A DNA stretch of 64,000 nt from Siphonodentalium dalli (GCA_032622095.1 CP136065.1:96109343-96173342); one strand, 5' to 3'. Positions 1-10,732 are shown, counted from the first letter of the stretch. Numbers and translations: made by a program. The notes: generated by a model from the sequence alone, not told the origin.

Positions 1-224
1 TGATAAATAATACGTTTTGACGCAATTTTATACTATAGTTGACCTTGGTTAGCATTTTATTTTTGGGCAATTAATCGATTCTGATAACTGAAAAGGCATT
101 TTAAAAAATGTTGTTGTTGCTAACATGAGGCTTTGATGGTTTATCGAATTTAAATAGAGAAGGTTTGAACGCGGTTTGAATTTTTGTCACACAAAAAATT
201 ATCGTCCCTCTGGAGCCATTCGAT

Positions 225-640
225 CTTCCAAATTGTGTCTACGTATTTTGAAAGGAGGTATACGATAGGTTGATAAATACACGAAATATTGATATGCCGG
301 CTTCATATCTCTGAACAAATCTTTCGTGCACAAAGTTTAATAAACCCTCTTTATTGATACAATATCATGATTAGACTAACACGGAACGTTATGTTACATT
401 CAATGCCGTGCAATAAAATGGTAGTTTTTAATTTGGGACCCAAACATTGTGTTCAAAGTTGTATTGTGTATGACTCCAATGCGTCTTTCTGGAAAATTTA
501 ATGCTCGTAGAAAGGTAGTTCAAGTATTTATCGACTTATTTCGAGAAAAAAATCTAAAGCGAATATTATTAGGTTTATTATGGAGCACAAACCCCCAAGC
601 GTCTTTCAATAATGAGCTTTTCTGGTCATTTTCGATGTAT
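225..640 (+). repeat. Dispersed repeat R1, partial copy
   Basis: This stretch matches, with many substitutions, 38100-38395 and 30676-31180 on the same strand and 29330-29905 on the opposite strand. Shared landmarks in order are a GGTATACGATAGGT-like start, ATATTGATAT then GGCTTCATAT, a CTCTTTATTG block, a TTTGGGACC block and GCGAATATTATTAGG near the end. It is therefore an interspersed element rather than a gene; the 64-codon ORF inside it is not conserved between copies. The class of R1 is unknown. Confidence 0.7.
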
Positions 641-809
641 TGATATAGATTGATTATGTGTATTTCCACGATACTGAGAAATACGAATAATGGTGATTTT
701 AATTCTTTCATGACTGGCTCGCATATATAAGAGAAAGCATTGGCCTAACACATTTTATTTTATATTTTTTTTCTAATTTAAAAAAATTTAAGAAATAAAT
801 GAAAAAGTG

Positions 810-985
810 ATATTAAAATTGTTAAAGAATGTAAGAAAAAATTATAAAATTGTTAAAGAATATAAGAAAAAAATGATGTAATTGTTATAGAATGTAAGAG
901 AAAATTATAAAATTGTTAAACAATGTCAGAACAAATTATAAAAATTGTTGAAGAATGTAAGGAAAATGTATAAAAAATAAATTGT
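810..985. repeat. A/T-rich minisatellite, ~33-bp unit, about 5 copies
   Basis: Five degenerate units share AATTGTTAAAGAATGTAAG followed by an A-rich run. The array is bracketed by direct repeats reading GACTGGC...GCATTGGC at about 713-745 and 1008-1036, which suggests that the array expanded between two copies of a short sequence. The right bracket is also part of a small hairpin (GAATGCATTCTCG / CGAGAATGCATT). Confidence 0.7.
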
Positions 986-1249
986 TAGGCGAATGCATTC
1001 TCGACTCGACTGGCATACATACGAGAATGCATTGGCACAGGGTCTTTAAGTTTTCGTCAGCGCAGCTGCCGTCGTGAAAGGCTTAGCTAGTATTTTTAAT
1101 TTTCTTTTGCCTGGGAGGCGGAACATTGGCGTACACTTTGCTGACTTATTTTGTGTAATCTCGGTCCGGTGTACTATCTTTAACGGGGTTCACATGCACA
1201 CTTGCAAATTTACCAGTTAGATGCACTTGACACAGATGGGCAGGGTCGT

Positions 1250-1485
1250 TGCAACAGGATGGAGGCGGTTTTTGGTATATTCCCCCGAACTTTGTCAAAA
1301 TATTCAACAGTACATGTATAGGAATATTCATGTCTGAAACAACATTAGTTGGAAATTTTATACCACGTCTGGGTTGAAATTATTTTCATTTTTGTTATTT
1401 TCCAACCAGTAATTAGTGAGAATTTGTTGTTTTTAGACCAACAGTAGCACATTTTTCTACAACAGATGGAAAGCTTGAGGTACCA
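1250..1485 (+). repeat. Dispersed repeat R2, copy 1
   Basis: It resembles 13820-13985. Both carry CAGGATG at the start, TCA(A/T)CAGT and GTTGGAAATTTT, then CCAACCAGTA, GTGTTGTTTTTA-like and GTAGC(A/C)CAT blocks in the same order. Shorter pieces of the same vocabulary (CAACAGTTGGAAATTTCACACC) occur at 4290-4315 and 4970-5030. No function is seen. Confidence 0.55.
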
Positions 1486-1689
1486 GTTGAAAAGATCCAA
1501 CCCAACGGGGATCCCCTACACACGTCCACGCAGATGGGTACATATAATGTACATTTTCGGGTTGGTTCTTCCGAAATAGTTGAAGCTGTGATAAGAGCTA
1601 TGACATTGATAATTCCCGATTGCAGTCTGATTCGTTTGTAGATTTCATGTCGGCCAAACAAGGGTGACAAGTTACATTGTTCCATTGTG

Positions 1690-2052
1690 GATGTGGTAGC
1701 CCAGTGGGTAGAGTGTCGGACTTGTAATGATGTTAATGCACCGGCGTGAGTTCGCGCCTCGCTTGGTGGACTATTGTCTCCACACCAGTGGCTTGGCCGA
1801 ATTGAGCGGTGTGTGTGTGCTATATATAGCCACACACTGTTTCAAATCTCGCGCCAGGGCAAGGTCACTTGTACTGTGCTCGCTTCGTCGCACCTAGACG
1901 AGAAATAGGTACCTGGTTGTTGGGTATCCGTAAGCCGCTCTAGTGAAGCGCCTGTAAAATGGCAGCAGGCACAAGACTCGGCATTACTCATAAAAACAGC
2001 TGGGGTAATAATGTAAGCGCTATATAAATGATATACATTATTATTATTATTT
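1690..2052 (+). mobile_element. tRNA-derived SINE (tRNA-Thr-like head)
   Basis: The head has a pol III A box (GTAGCCCAGTGGGTAG, about 1696-1711) and a B box (GAGTTCGCGCC, about 1748-1759). The predicted anticodon-loop position reads CTTGTAA, as in tRNA-Thr(UGU). A 250-bp unrelated body follows. The tail contains AGCGCTATATAAAT and ends in ATT repeats, as in SINEs that borrow a LINE 3' end. At about 360 bp the length is normal for a full-length SINE. Transcription by pol III and retroposition by a partner LINE are family knowledge. I could not identify clear target-site duplications, so the ends are approximate. Confidence 0.8.
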
Positions 2053-2800
2053 AATAGTTTAATAATTATTTGTGTCAGTTATTGGAATGCTGACTACATG
2101 CAGGCAAATGTCAACTGTATTATCACTTGTGGAATCACGCGTACTTAAAAGAGTGATGCACATATAAAATAAATGTACTGTAATTATAGGTTGTATAAAA
2201 TAATTTCCTGTATTACTGAATACAAATTTGAAGACGCTCTATCTCACAACAACAACAACAACACAGTTCGAGGAAACTCGTTCCGACGGCACTTCAGCAC
2301 AGCTGTTCCCAAACAAATACATGAGAAACATTTGGTATCACAAATAGTTCGCACACAAGTGTATTAAAAGATAGATTTACAATCAAAATGTAGTAATGTT
2401 CTATAAATAGCGACAAAAGCTGTCCCGATTCATAGAAAATAATTCACAGAAAATTTAATTTCCCAGTGACAGAAACTCCAGTTACATGTAAATGGTTTCT
2501 CTGGCACATTATTATCGTTTTACACCCCGATTCTATACAGACATTTCAGGGAAGATATACACAATCTTAGATGACGTATCTCTTCTCTGAACGTTCTGAA
2601 TTGATGATGGGATATAGATTAATAATTCTGGGTTAGAGTAACCAGCCAGCAGGGTCTTAAGTTATAATATACTGGGACAGATGTGTTCATGTTTTCTATT
2701 GACATTGTGTCGTTAAAGCAGCAGTTTTACGAGCAATATAATATGTACACGACCACTTGATTCTCTTGTAAATGTACATTCAAAATGAATTTCATCGAAA
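2053..2800. other. No gene seen
   Basis: Nothing with coding support is visible. There is a short CAA run at about 2247-2262. The 64-codon ORF over 2173-2367 crosses this run and has no recognisable domain. Confidence 0.5.
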
Positions 2801-2801
2801 C

Positions 2802-2847
2802 TTGTTGTTGTTTTTGTTACTGTTGTTGTTGTTTATTGCTGTTGTTG
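2802..2847. repeat. GTT-rich microsatellite
   Basis: Imperfect GTT repeats about 360 bp upstream of the GTPase start. Confidence 0.75.
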
Positions 2848-2886
2848 GAATCGGTGCCGTGAAAAGATGAAGCATCTTTAAAGTTG

Positions 2887-3142
2887 ACATCGATTCAATT
2901 ACAGTGGCCTCATATGTGCATACTGACCTACCAAATGTAAAGCGTATTACTATATTTGCCGGAATGCGGCTATCAGAAAAAATGTAACCTTAGTTGGAGC
3001 GATTTGCATGGCAATCCCCATTTAAATGGATCTCTAGACATCCTCCTTATAACGTGAGATCGATTTAATGCCGACTCCAATCAACTGTACTCTTATTTAT
3101 ACTATATTTGCAGGAATTCGCTATCAGAACAAATTGACTGCC
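2887..3142. repeat. Short direct duplication upstream of the GTPase
   Basis: Two related segments (about 2887-2990 and 3057-3142) share ATCGATT(C/T)AAT, then ACTATATTTGC(C/A)GGAAT and GCTATCAGAA(A/C)AAA, about 152 bp apart. The second copy reads TTTGCAG where the first reads TTTGCCG. Confidence 0.6.
3100..3113 (+). other. Candidate splice acceptor in the 5' UTR
   Basis: A pyrimidine/A-T-rich run ends in TTTGCAG with the AG at 3112-3113, 93 bp before the GTPase ATG. A 5' UTR intron is common in animal genes with a single coding exon, but no matching donor is assigned. This is a plausible site only. Confidence 0.3.
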
Positions 3143-3206
3143 AAATGTACCGAACATAAGGACACTGGTACCTGTTATCATCTGGTGAATTCACATAAGA
3201 TTCAAA

Positions 3207-3935
3207 ATGGACCCGGATGCGCGAAATCGGGTCGTTGTTATGGGAGCAGGAAGAGTCGGAAAAAGCGCGATTTTGAAAAGGTTTCTGTTCGACCTGTTCG
3301 CGGAACATTACAAAGAGACAGTGGAAGATCTATTTTCTAAATCATTTCAAGTGAACGGCACAAATGTAGAAGCAGACTTCCTGGACACTGCAGGGAATTT
3401 GGCGTTTCCTGCCATGCGCAGATTGTCTATTAACACTGCGCATGCGTTCATATTGGTATATTCCATAACGAATGAAGGAACATTCCAAGAGGTGAAGGAC
3501 ATTTGGGAGCAAATTAAAGAAGAGCGGAGTAATCACCAAGAGATTCCTATTGTTATTGTTGGAAATTTCTTGGACTTGGAAAATGATAGGCAGGTTGAGA
3601 AGTTTGACGCTTTAAATTGGATTTATAGTGTTGGGTTCACGGGTGGATTCGTAGAAACTTCGGCAAAAGTCAACGAAGGTATAAAAGAAACATTCCGCAT
3701 GCTTTGGGAGCAAGCCAGATACCCTGGAGTGAATGTGTTGGAGCCGTTTGGTTCCAAGCGAGTACGAACTAATTCACTTGAGGGCTTAGAAGGCGCTCTG
3801 AAAGAACCGGACTCCGATCTTAATCTAATCGAAGCGAAAAAGTTTTCGAGGAGCCGCAGTTTGATCAGACGCAGCAGTAAGCCAAAAGTAAAGAAATCTG
3901 TGAATAGTCGCAAAAACGATTGTAGTATCTCTTAG
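3207..3935 (+). CDS. Ras-like small GTPase, RASD/Rhes-type
   Basis: The 242-residue ORF needs no intron and starts at the first ATG of the conserved reading frame. G1 is GAGRVGKS (13-20). Thr38 stands in switch I. G3 is DTAGN (60-64), with Asn where Ras has Gln61. It is followed by FPAMRRLSI (67-75), which is characteristic of RASD1 (Dexras1) and RASD2 (Rhes). G5 is ETSAK (150-154). After the G domain comes a basic tail rich in Arg, Lys and Ser, ending in the CaaX box CSIS (239-242), so farnesylation and membrane attachment are expected. RASD proteins modulate G-protein and cAMP signalling; that role is inferred from the family. One residue is odd: the G4 motif NKxD reads NFLD (120-123), so the Lys that packs on guanine is Phe. 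It could be a diverged paralogue with altered nucleotide binding. Length and an intact frame argue for a functional gene. Confidence 0.9.
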   Translation: MDPDARNRVVVMGAGRVGKSAILKRFLFDLFAEHYKETVEDLFSKSFQVNGTNVEADFLDTAGNLAFPAMRRLSINTAHAFILVYSITNEGTFQEVKDIWEQIKEERSNHQEIPIVIVGNFLDLENDRQVEKFDALNWIYSVGFTGGFVETSAKVNEGIKETFRMLWEQARYPGVNVLEPFGSKRVRTNSLEGLEGALKEPDSDLNLIEAKKFSRSRSLIRRSSKPKVKKSVNSRKNDCSIS

Positions 3936-4619
3936 ACAGAGATATGTGAACATCGAAAAGACATGTTCGGTCCCAAATGCATCTTTCTTGTTACATATAT
4001 GTGATCACAACAGTTATTTCGTGCTTAAACTACATGTATGCGAGCACGGTGCGTGATGTGCATGATACATTCACTGCGTTGGGTTTATGGATTTATAATA
4101 TATATACTTGCTCCGACAAAGTCTTTTCGCATACATAGACAAGAAAAACACACGGCAGTCGGCAGAGCCGATTGTGAAATATCTCTATATCTGACAGGCA
4201 CATGACGACAGGGTGGGTTAAAGTTTGAGCCTGATGTCTCTCAACACCCCCCCCCCCCCCCACTCGCCCTTGCAACTTTGGTCAAAATGTTCAACAGTTG
4301 GAAATTTCACACCGATAAAAGTATATTTGCCCGTATATTTTCCTACATGTACATGTACATTCGGTAAAACGTTTGGACTGAAATGGCCATCAATTGGACA
4401 TTTTCCAACCTTATGGGTGGTGTTAGTTTGGAAATTCCCAACAGTTGGAAATCTTAAGGTAACAATTACAAAATTCAAATTCAACAACGGGGAATGGTGC
4501 AAATAGATTTTCGCGAACTTGGAAAGTTGATCAGATTCAAGGAGAGGGGTGCAGTTGAAAGTTCAAGGTGGGCGCCAACCGAAGAAATTGTTGAATTATT
4601 ATAACAGTAGTATCACTTA
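3936..4619 (+). other. Probable 3' UTR / first copy of a tandem duplication
   Basis: Sequence directly after the GTPase stop recurs, diverged, at 4620-5180. Shared blocks in order are GTGAACATCG, GTCCCAA, GAGCACGG, TGATACA, GACAAGAA, then at the far end TTTTCGCGAACTTGGAA and GGTGCAGTTG. No clear AATAAA signal is seen here. A C15 run lies at 4247-4261. Confidence 0.55.
4247..4261. repeat. Poly-C run (15)
   Basis: Uninterrupted run of C, read directly; one of eight G/C homopolymers of 10 or more in the window. Confidence 0.95.
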
Positions 4620-5180
4620 GATATTCAATGTTGAATGGATGATTGTTATCGTCCGAGATTTGTGAACATCGGTAAGAAATGTGCAGTCCCAATACAGAGT
4701 TTTTGTTATATATCACAAACTTTCCCTCGTGCATACAAGTACATGTAATACTATGAGCACGGCTCATGGTGTGATGCATTCATTGCATGCGTTGTATTTA
4801 TGATACACTTGGTCTGTGCATACTCCGTTGAATATATATGGACAAGAACAGCACATGCACGGAAGAACCGATATTTGGAATATCATCTCCATCTAGAAGG
4901 GACATCGAGACCCCACCCCAACTTTTGGCTAAATGTTAAAAAGTGGGAAATTTCATGCCTGACACAGCATCAGTTGGAAAATTTCACACCATAATAGGTT
5001 GAAACTTTTCACATAATTTAATTTTCCAGCCAGTATTTAGTATTTTGCCCTCCCTAAGGTACCATGCAGTTAGAAAATTCCAACCCTACAGAGGAAGGAT
5101 GTAAATGGGTTTTCGCGAACTTGGAAGTTTGGTCTGATTCAAGGGGCGGGTGCAGTTGGAAATATCTAGGTGATCCGCTA
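4620..5180 (+). pseudogene. Decayed tandem duplicate of the GTPase 3' end
   Basis: The stretch at 4640-4670 aligns to the last codons and the start of the 3' flank of the GTPase (GATTGT...GAGAT.TGTGAACATCG), and the similarity continues through 5175 with indels. The offset is about 716 bp at the 5' side and about 602 bp at the 3' side, so roughly 110 bp was gained or lost. Only the last few codons can be recognised; the G domain is absent and the stop is not preserved. It is a leftover of a local duplication, not a second gene. An alternative is that both copies are fragments of one repeat family into which the gene ends. Confidence 0.55.
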
Positions 5181-5900
5181 ATGGAGACCTCTCACCACAT
5201 CCCTGGTAAATAACGTGCCAAGGCATGGAAAACATATAAAACACTGTACGACGTACAGTTCTGGTTAAACACAGACTCGACTAGAACTATACGACGTTAA
5301 AAACGTGGATGTATGTGATCATTTTTAATAAGGGCTGACGCAAAGAAAGTCGTAATTTCTAATGTTCATATCAAATCTCGCTTTTGTCTAGTTCCCGTGA
5401 TCAAAATAGCTAGATAAATACACGAAATACATACATACAAAGTATTTTCATATGTCTAAGAAATCTAAGACAGGGACGTGTCGATAGAGAGTATCGGTCA
5501 TGAGGGATGCACGTCTGGGAAATTCCGTTCGCACCAATGGGCTGAATTTGTCCAACTGATATCGAAAGCTTTCAAATTGTTGCGAAATCCAACCTGACAC
5601 CCGCTATCGTTTGACTTTTGACAACTAATGGCAATTTCGGCTCAAAGATTTTACCTATAGTAGGACAATAAAAACTGTCAAATTTCACGTTAAATGCCGG
5701 TTGCCAAGGCCAATTTCAAGCTACATGTATTTCTGATCTGAAATTTCCATCTGACGTGTAACTCATATAATTTCCAAATGTCGAATTTTCCAACTGTCTA
5801 CGAAAGTTGGGAGTGAAAGACTCCCCCAAACTATGTCCTTGTGAAACGCATCAGGAGAAAACAATGGTCTTCGGTCACGTGTGCAATATTAACCCTTTCT
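5180..5900. other. No gene seen
   Basis: Non-coding-looking sequence with scattered R2-like words (CCAACTG, CAAATTG, TTTCCAAC). No ORF of interest. Confidence 0.5.
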
Positions 5901-5904
5901 ATAA

Positions 5905-6100
5905 TAAATGGATTCTCCCACTCAGTTAAAAAGTATACATAGGATTGGTCTATTATTGATTTGGAGAGACGTTTATGTGATAAATGCAGACGACAGATAA
6001 ATGAAAGTGCACAAGGTGTCCTTTTTATTGAGGGAAATATGTATGGGATAACTACTCATCAATGATGCTTTAGTGTAGAAAGGGTTTAAAGAGCTCGGGG
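5905..6100 (+). repeat. Dispersed repeat R4, copy 1
   Basis: It matches 62400-62640: GA(T/C)TCTCCCA.TCAGTTAAA, TCTATTATT, CAGACGACAG, AAGTGCA, TATTGAGG and GGGATAACTACTCATCAATGA occur in the same order in both. Copy 2 carries an extra hairpin that copy 1 lacks. Confidence 0.75.
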
Positions 6101-6109
6101 ACTAGGGTT

Positions 6110-7260
6110 TTGCATTAGTCATGTTATGATATTTTTTATCGGTCTTTATAGAGTATAGATGTCCGGTTAAACACCCCTGATTCTCTAATACTTCGTCGGC
6201 TTCAGGTGTAAACAAATATTTGATTTGAGTCGATGAACCAACCCTTCAAAGCTCAGAGTTATTAAATTTCTACTTCTGAAATATATTTATTTTGCCACCT
6301 GGTATATTTGTCAGTCTAGCAAAAATTCTACCGGACAAAAATACGGCATGCTCGGACGCTTCGTGGTCGCTTTAGCAGATAAGAAATTATTTCGGAATAC
6401 AAGACGACGAAAATTATCGCCATAATCAAAAGTGACAGTATCTTGTCATAGTTGGAATGCGGACACTTACATGCCAGTATACTTATTCAGTAATCATGTT
6501 TTATTCGTGAAACAGACAAGTTATATATAAAACCATGCCGAGAACACGTGAAATTGAGAAGATGTGTGTTTACATTTATGATGACACGTGCTGGGGGATT
6601 CCAGTTCGGACTGAGCATCATCATATGGAATTCGATGCAGAAATAAAAAAAAATCGAAATCTAATAACTCTGTGCGATGAAAGGTAGTTTCCCCCCAGTG
6701 TTTCCCGACTCAAATTTCAAATGTATTGCAGCCGAAGATGTAGTATTATTTAGGGGTGTTAAATCAGACAGACTCTGTCAAACTTGAGGCAGGACGATTA
6801 TCCAAACGCTTGAAACAATAACGAGCGTTCAAGATCAGTCTATTCCTGGTGTGACAAGAGCGTTTCCCTCCCTTACATGTATATGAGGGAATATGAAACC
6901 AGCGCTGATAACTTTCTCTGATTTTGTTAAATTGTTTCAGAACATATAAATATGTACATTGAGAATTCATGTATTAATCGATTTATTTTATCCAATCCCC
7001 CAAATTACATATATAATCTGTGGGGTTCGAATGAGCCATGTCAGTTTAAAGGGGTACTGTGCACTAAATTCGGATATTTGCGGGACCATCTCCATTATAT
7101 ATGCAACAAATGAATTAATTTGAGCCATGGATTAGCGCAAAAATACACTCAAGTGCTCTATGAACGATACATAAAACATTGGTAATATAATTATAACGAA
7201 AATAAATGTATGGCTGGAGTCATAAATTCATTTTCATTATAATTACCGGGTTCTACTAAA
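6110..7260. other. No gene seen; contains a short repeat piece
   Basis: No coding support. At about 7005-7050 the sequence GGGGTTCGAATGAGCCATGT matches related words at 29920-29945 (GGTTCGACTGAACCATGTCC) and 61176-61204 (GGGGTTCGAACGCGCCATAT). These three are the end of one dispersed repeat (R3), not tRNA B boxes. Confidence 0.5.
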
Positions 7261-7264
7261 ACCC

Positions 7265-8590
7265 GACCGCACCCGTCCTCACCGTCACGAGTGGTCCGAT
7301 CGAGATGGTTCGGGCACTATCGCGCAGAATAGATCTGTATATGTACAAAAGTTCCAATCCCAATTCGATATATCAAGCGGAAACGACAGTTAATCCCTAA
7401 CTTGCGGCCGATTCTGCCATGTTCGCAAAATCAAAACAAGCACCTACCGCATCTCTCCTACCTGTCTGACCACGGAAAGGGACATCATATCATGCAACGA
7501 ATACCCCTCTGCATCCATGGCCGTTCGGGCAAGATGCTAGCTATACCGGAAGTGAATATATTAACCCATTCGCGGCGGTCGGATTCGTTATTCATGTACG
7601 CAAAACACCTAAAATAACACACACCGACCGTACAGCCACTGGGGGACCGAGCTAGATGTGTATATACAATCGTGCAGAATAGACCTGTATGTACCAACGT
7701 TTCAACCCCCTTTGTCGATATCTCAAGCGGGAACGGCACTGTTAACCCATAGCTTGTAGCCGATTCCACCAGGTGCGCAAAAATAAAATATAAGGCACCG
7801 ACCGCACCTCTCCTAGACGTCTGGCCACGGAAAGGGACATCATATCATGCGGTCGAATTCGCTATTCATGTACGCAAAAACACAGAAAATATCATCCGCC
7901 GACCGTACCGCCACCAGGGGACCGAGCTAGATGGGGCACGTGCTATCGTGCAGAATAGACCTGTATGTATATCAAAGTTCCAACCCACAAGTCGATACCT
8001 CAAGCGGAAACGGTACATACAGGTCTATTCTGCACGATAATACATGCCTAATCTCGCTCGGTCACCTGGTGGCGGTACGGTAGGCAGTTGTTATTTTCTG
8101 TGTTGTTGCGTACATTAATAGTGAATGGGTTAATATATTCACTTCTGTTATAGCTAGCAACTTTCCCGATCGGCCATGGATGCAGAGGGATATTCGCTGC
8201 ATGATATGATGTCCCTTTCCGTGGTCAGCCAGCGAGGAGAGGTGCTTTTTTATTTTTGCGTACCTGGATGTAATCGGCTGCAACCTAGCGGTTAACAGTG
8301 AGTGCCGTTTCCACTTGAGATGTCGACTTGGGGATTGGACTTTGATACATACCGGTGTAGTCTGCACGATAGCAGATGCCCCATCTCGCTCGATCCCCTG
8401 GTGGTGGTACGGTCGGCGGGGGTTATTTTCTGTGCATTTGCGTGCAAGAATAGCGAATTCGGCCTTAGCGAAAATGGGTTAATATATTCACTTCCGGTAT
8501 AGCTAGCAACTTGCCCGAACGGCCATGGGTGCAGAGGGGTATTCGCTGCATGATATGATGTCTCTTTCCGTTGTCAGACGTCTAATGACC
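7265..8590. repeat. Palindromic array of ~350-bp units
   Basis: The unit has the landmarks CAGAATAGACCTGTATGT, GGGACATCATATCATGC, CCATGGCCGTTCGGGCAAG, GTGAATATATTAACCCA and GACCGTACCGCCACC. On the + strand, units start near 7300, 7640 and 7920. At about 7980-8012 the order reverses, and the same landmarks return inverted at 8199 and 8549. Unit 2 has lost about 80 bp after CATATCATGC. ORFs on both strands (7402-7769 and 8062-8502) are shadows of this repeat. Confidence 0.8.
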
Positions 8591-8599
8591 GGGTGTAGG

Positions 8600-9920
8600 A
8601 TACTTTCCCCATTTAAAAATAACCCATTCGAGTTGACTTCTTAGACCTACAATTTATGCATGGTTTATATATCCACTGTGAGTTGACGGAAACGATAGCT
8701 GGTTTGCGGTATAGACTGTTTTCAAAGGTGGTCACCTCAGACTAACTACGGCACGTGTATTGTTATGTTTTACTTCAATTGTTCAAACATCCCAGCCCGG
8801 GTTGCAACATGCCTCGACGAGGGGTGTGTTCTGCGACATTTTCGTATTTATTTAGTTTAATTCTCGTGTATAGTTCTCTCGTAAATGAAGGCTGAACCTC
8901 CTATGGTCGTTCTAAAATCACGTCACGTTTGCGACCAAAAGAACATTTCCTATCGTAATAAAGAACAAAGACATTTCTTGATTGCATTAGTATCCCATTT
9001 AAAGTCACGCGTAGCGTTTGGACCATGTCTCCTGTGATTTTTGAGATACGAACCCGATTTCAAAGCTTGGTGCTCCAATATAATTGAACGGCTGGTAATA
9101 TTTGCCAATCAGGCATTGAACGCTTGCTATATTTTATTGTATATTGAAGGCTTGGTAAACTTTCGAGTATACCATGTAATCTGCCTATCACCTTTATTTG
9201 CACATGCCATACATATAGATTATTGCTACTTGTGCTAACAAATGTTTATTTAAATGGACAAATATCCCAGTCAAGATCTGAGATGCATTAGAGTAATTTA
9301 TTACACTGATATGCAGGGGACTCTGGTTATTGACCGAATGATGGTTGTTTTCATTTTTCTGTTGTCTAAGAACATGAAATCTAAATTTTGACAATTTTGT
9401 GTGTTAAGTCGGACAGGACATCATTAAATTATACCATCACATGAATATGTCGTATAATTGGAGATGACAAGACCGAAGTATATATAAGCCCTGAATATGA
9501 CAGGCTACGGCAACAGGAGTCTATACAATCGCAAATTATGTCATTAGATCACAACAATTCAAAATGATATATACTCACAGTTCACAAAAAAAGTAAATAA
9601 GGTAAGCAACAATCGTCTGCCCACTTTCGGAATGAGGGAGGGCTGGTGCTTTACTTCTTGCCGTGGTGGCACTCGCACCATATACACAGTAGGCAATACA
9701 TATACTGTGTATGGGTAGATATGAATATATTCACAAACTATACATATGCCGTTCAGCGGCAGTACAACATTACCAAAGTGGGTTGTAGGAGAGGGATGAT
9801 ATCCCCTTCAAATCCTCCCGGGTCTCACTCCCGAACTCCAAACTCCAAGAGAACGTGAAGAATTGGTCCATGCTGTCTAAACTATACGGTTGACGAACCC
9901 ATGCAGCAGTATGAGAGGCT
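8600..9920. other. No gene seen
   Basis: A/T-rich sequence with no recognisable domain, RNA or repeat landmark. The short ORFs at 9041-9394 and 9646-9858 overlap on opposite strands or lack any motif. Confidence 0.45.
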
Positions 9921-9924
9921 GTGT

Positions 9925-10045
9925 CGGTTAAGTGTTCCTGCTAATTTGCTATGGTGTTGGTGGATCCTGCTGAATCGCTATGATAATGGTAGCGCAAACT
10001 GATGCCGTTAAGAAAACGTACCGTTATTTTACTTAAGTTGACATC
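9925..10045 (+). repeat. R5 MITE end, solo copy
   Basis: GGTTAAGTGTTCCTGCTAAT followed by CCTGCTGAATCGCTATGATA, GCAAACTGATGCCGTTA and ACGTACCGTTATTTTA. It is the same end as that at 10071. Confidence 0.7.
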
Positions 10046-10070
10046 TTCTCAGTCTTAGGGTATTTACCCT

Positions 10071-10555
10071 CGGTCAAGTGGCCCTGCTAATTTGCCATGA
10101 TACTGGTGATCCTGCTGAATTGTTATGATGCCGGTAGGACAAACTGATGCCGTTATCAAAAAGTACCGTTATTGTTTCTAAAGTTGTCATTTTCGCGACG
10201 GTTGGCTAATCCGAGTGATTTGAGAAAAAGCCAGCCTGTATGCAACATTCAAGAACATATATATATATTGGGGGGATGAATAATGGCTGCCCTGGTGTTT
10301 ACAAAACGACGTGAATAGCCATCTTGATTAAAGTCAATTTGCAACAACTAATACAAACAGTATTTCAACAGATACAACAGATATTTCGCAAGATGTATGT
10401 TCTTGAATGTTTGATACACATAATGGTTTTTCCTAGATAAGTTCAGATTGTCCAAAAACCGCGAAAATGATAACTTTAGAATGCCCTAACAGCATCATAC
10501 CAATTCAGCAGGACCCACCAGCTTCATATCACATTAGCAGGACCACTTGACCAAG
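10071..10555. mobile_element. R5 foldback MITE
   Basis: Inverted termini of about 70 bp: GGTCAAGTGGCCCTGCTAAT at the left, and its complement with few changes at the right (ATTAGCAGGACCACTTGACC). Within each terminus CCTGCTGAATTG and TATGATGC recur, and AAAGTTGTCATTTTCGCG / CGCGAAAATGATAACTTT lie further in. No ORF. The class is unassigned and no clear target duplication was read. Confidence 0.75.
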
Positions 10556-10732
10556 GTGGTATTCTGAATATGTCGAGGAAATGCCAAAATGAGTATAAAC
10601 AATTCATAAACAGTATACTATTTATACTATTTTACTAATGGATATGTTGGTTGTTGTTGTTAACCGACCATTATAAAATATATATTCTGGTCGTTTTGCA
10701 AACACCAATATACAGCCATTATAGAAATGTTT

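Noticed and set aside
1876-1890. GTGCTCGCTTCG, identical to the start of U6 snRNA
   Set aside because: The next bases leave the U6 sequence, and the match lies within the SINE body; taken as chance.
3068-3340. 90-codon ORF overlapping the GTPase start in another frame
   Set aside because: The GTPase frame has conserved motifs throughout; this ORF has none and ends inside the gene.
7020-7050. GGGTTCGAATG-type words (also 29923, 49032, 61177) resembling tRNA B boxes
   Set aside because: No A box or cloverleaf upstream. Three of the four share flanks and are ends of one dispersed repeat.
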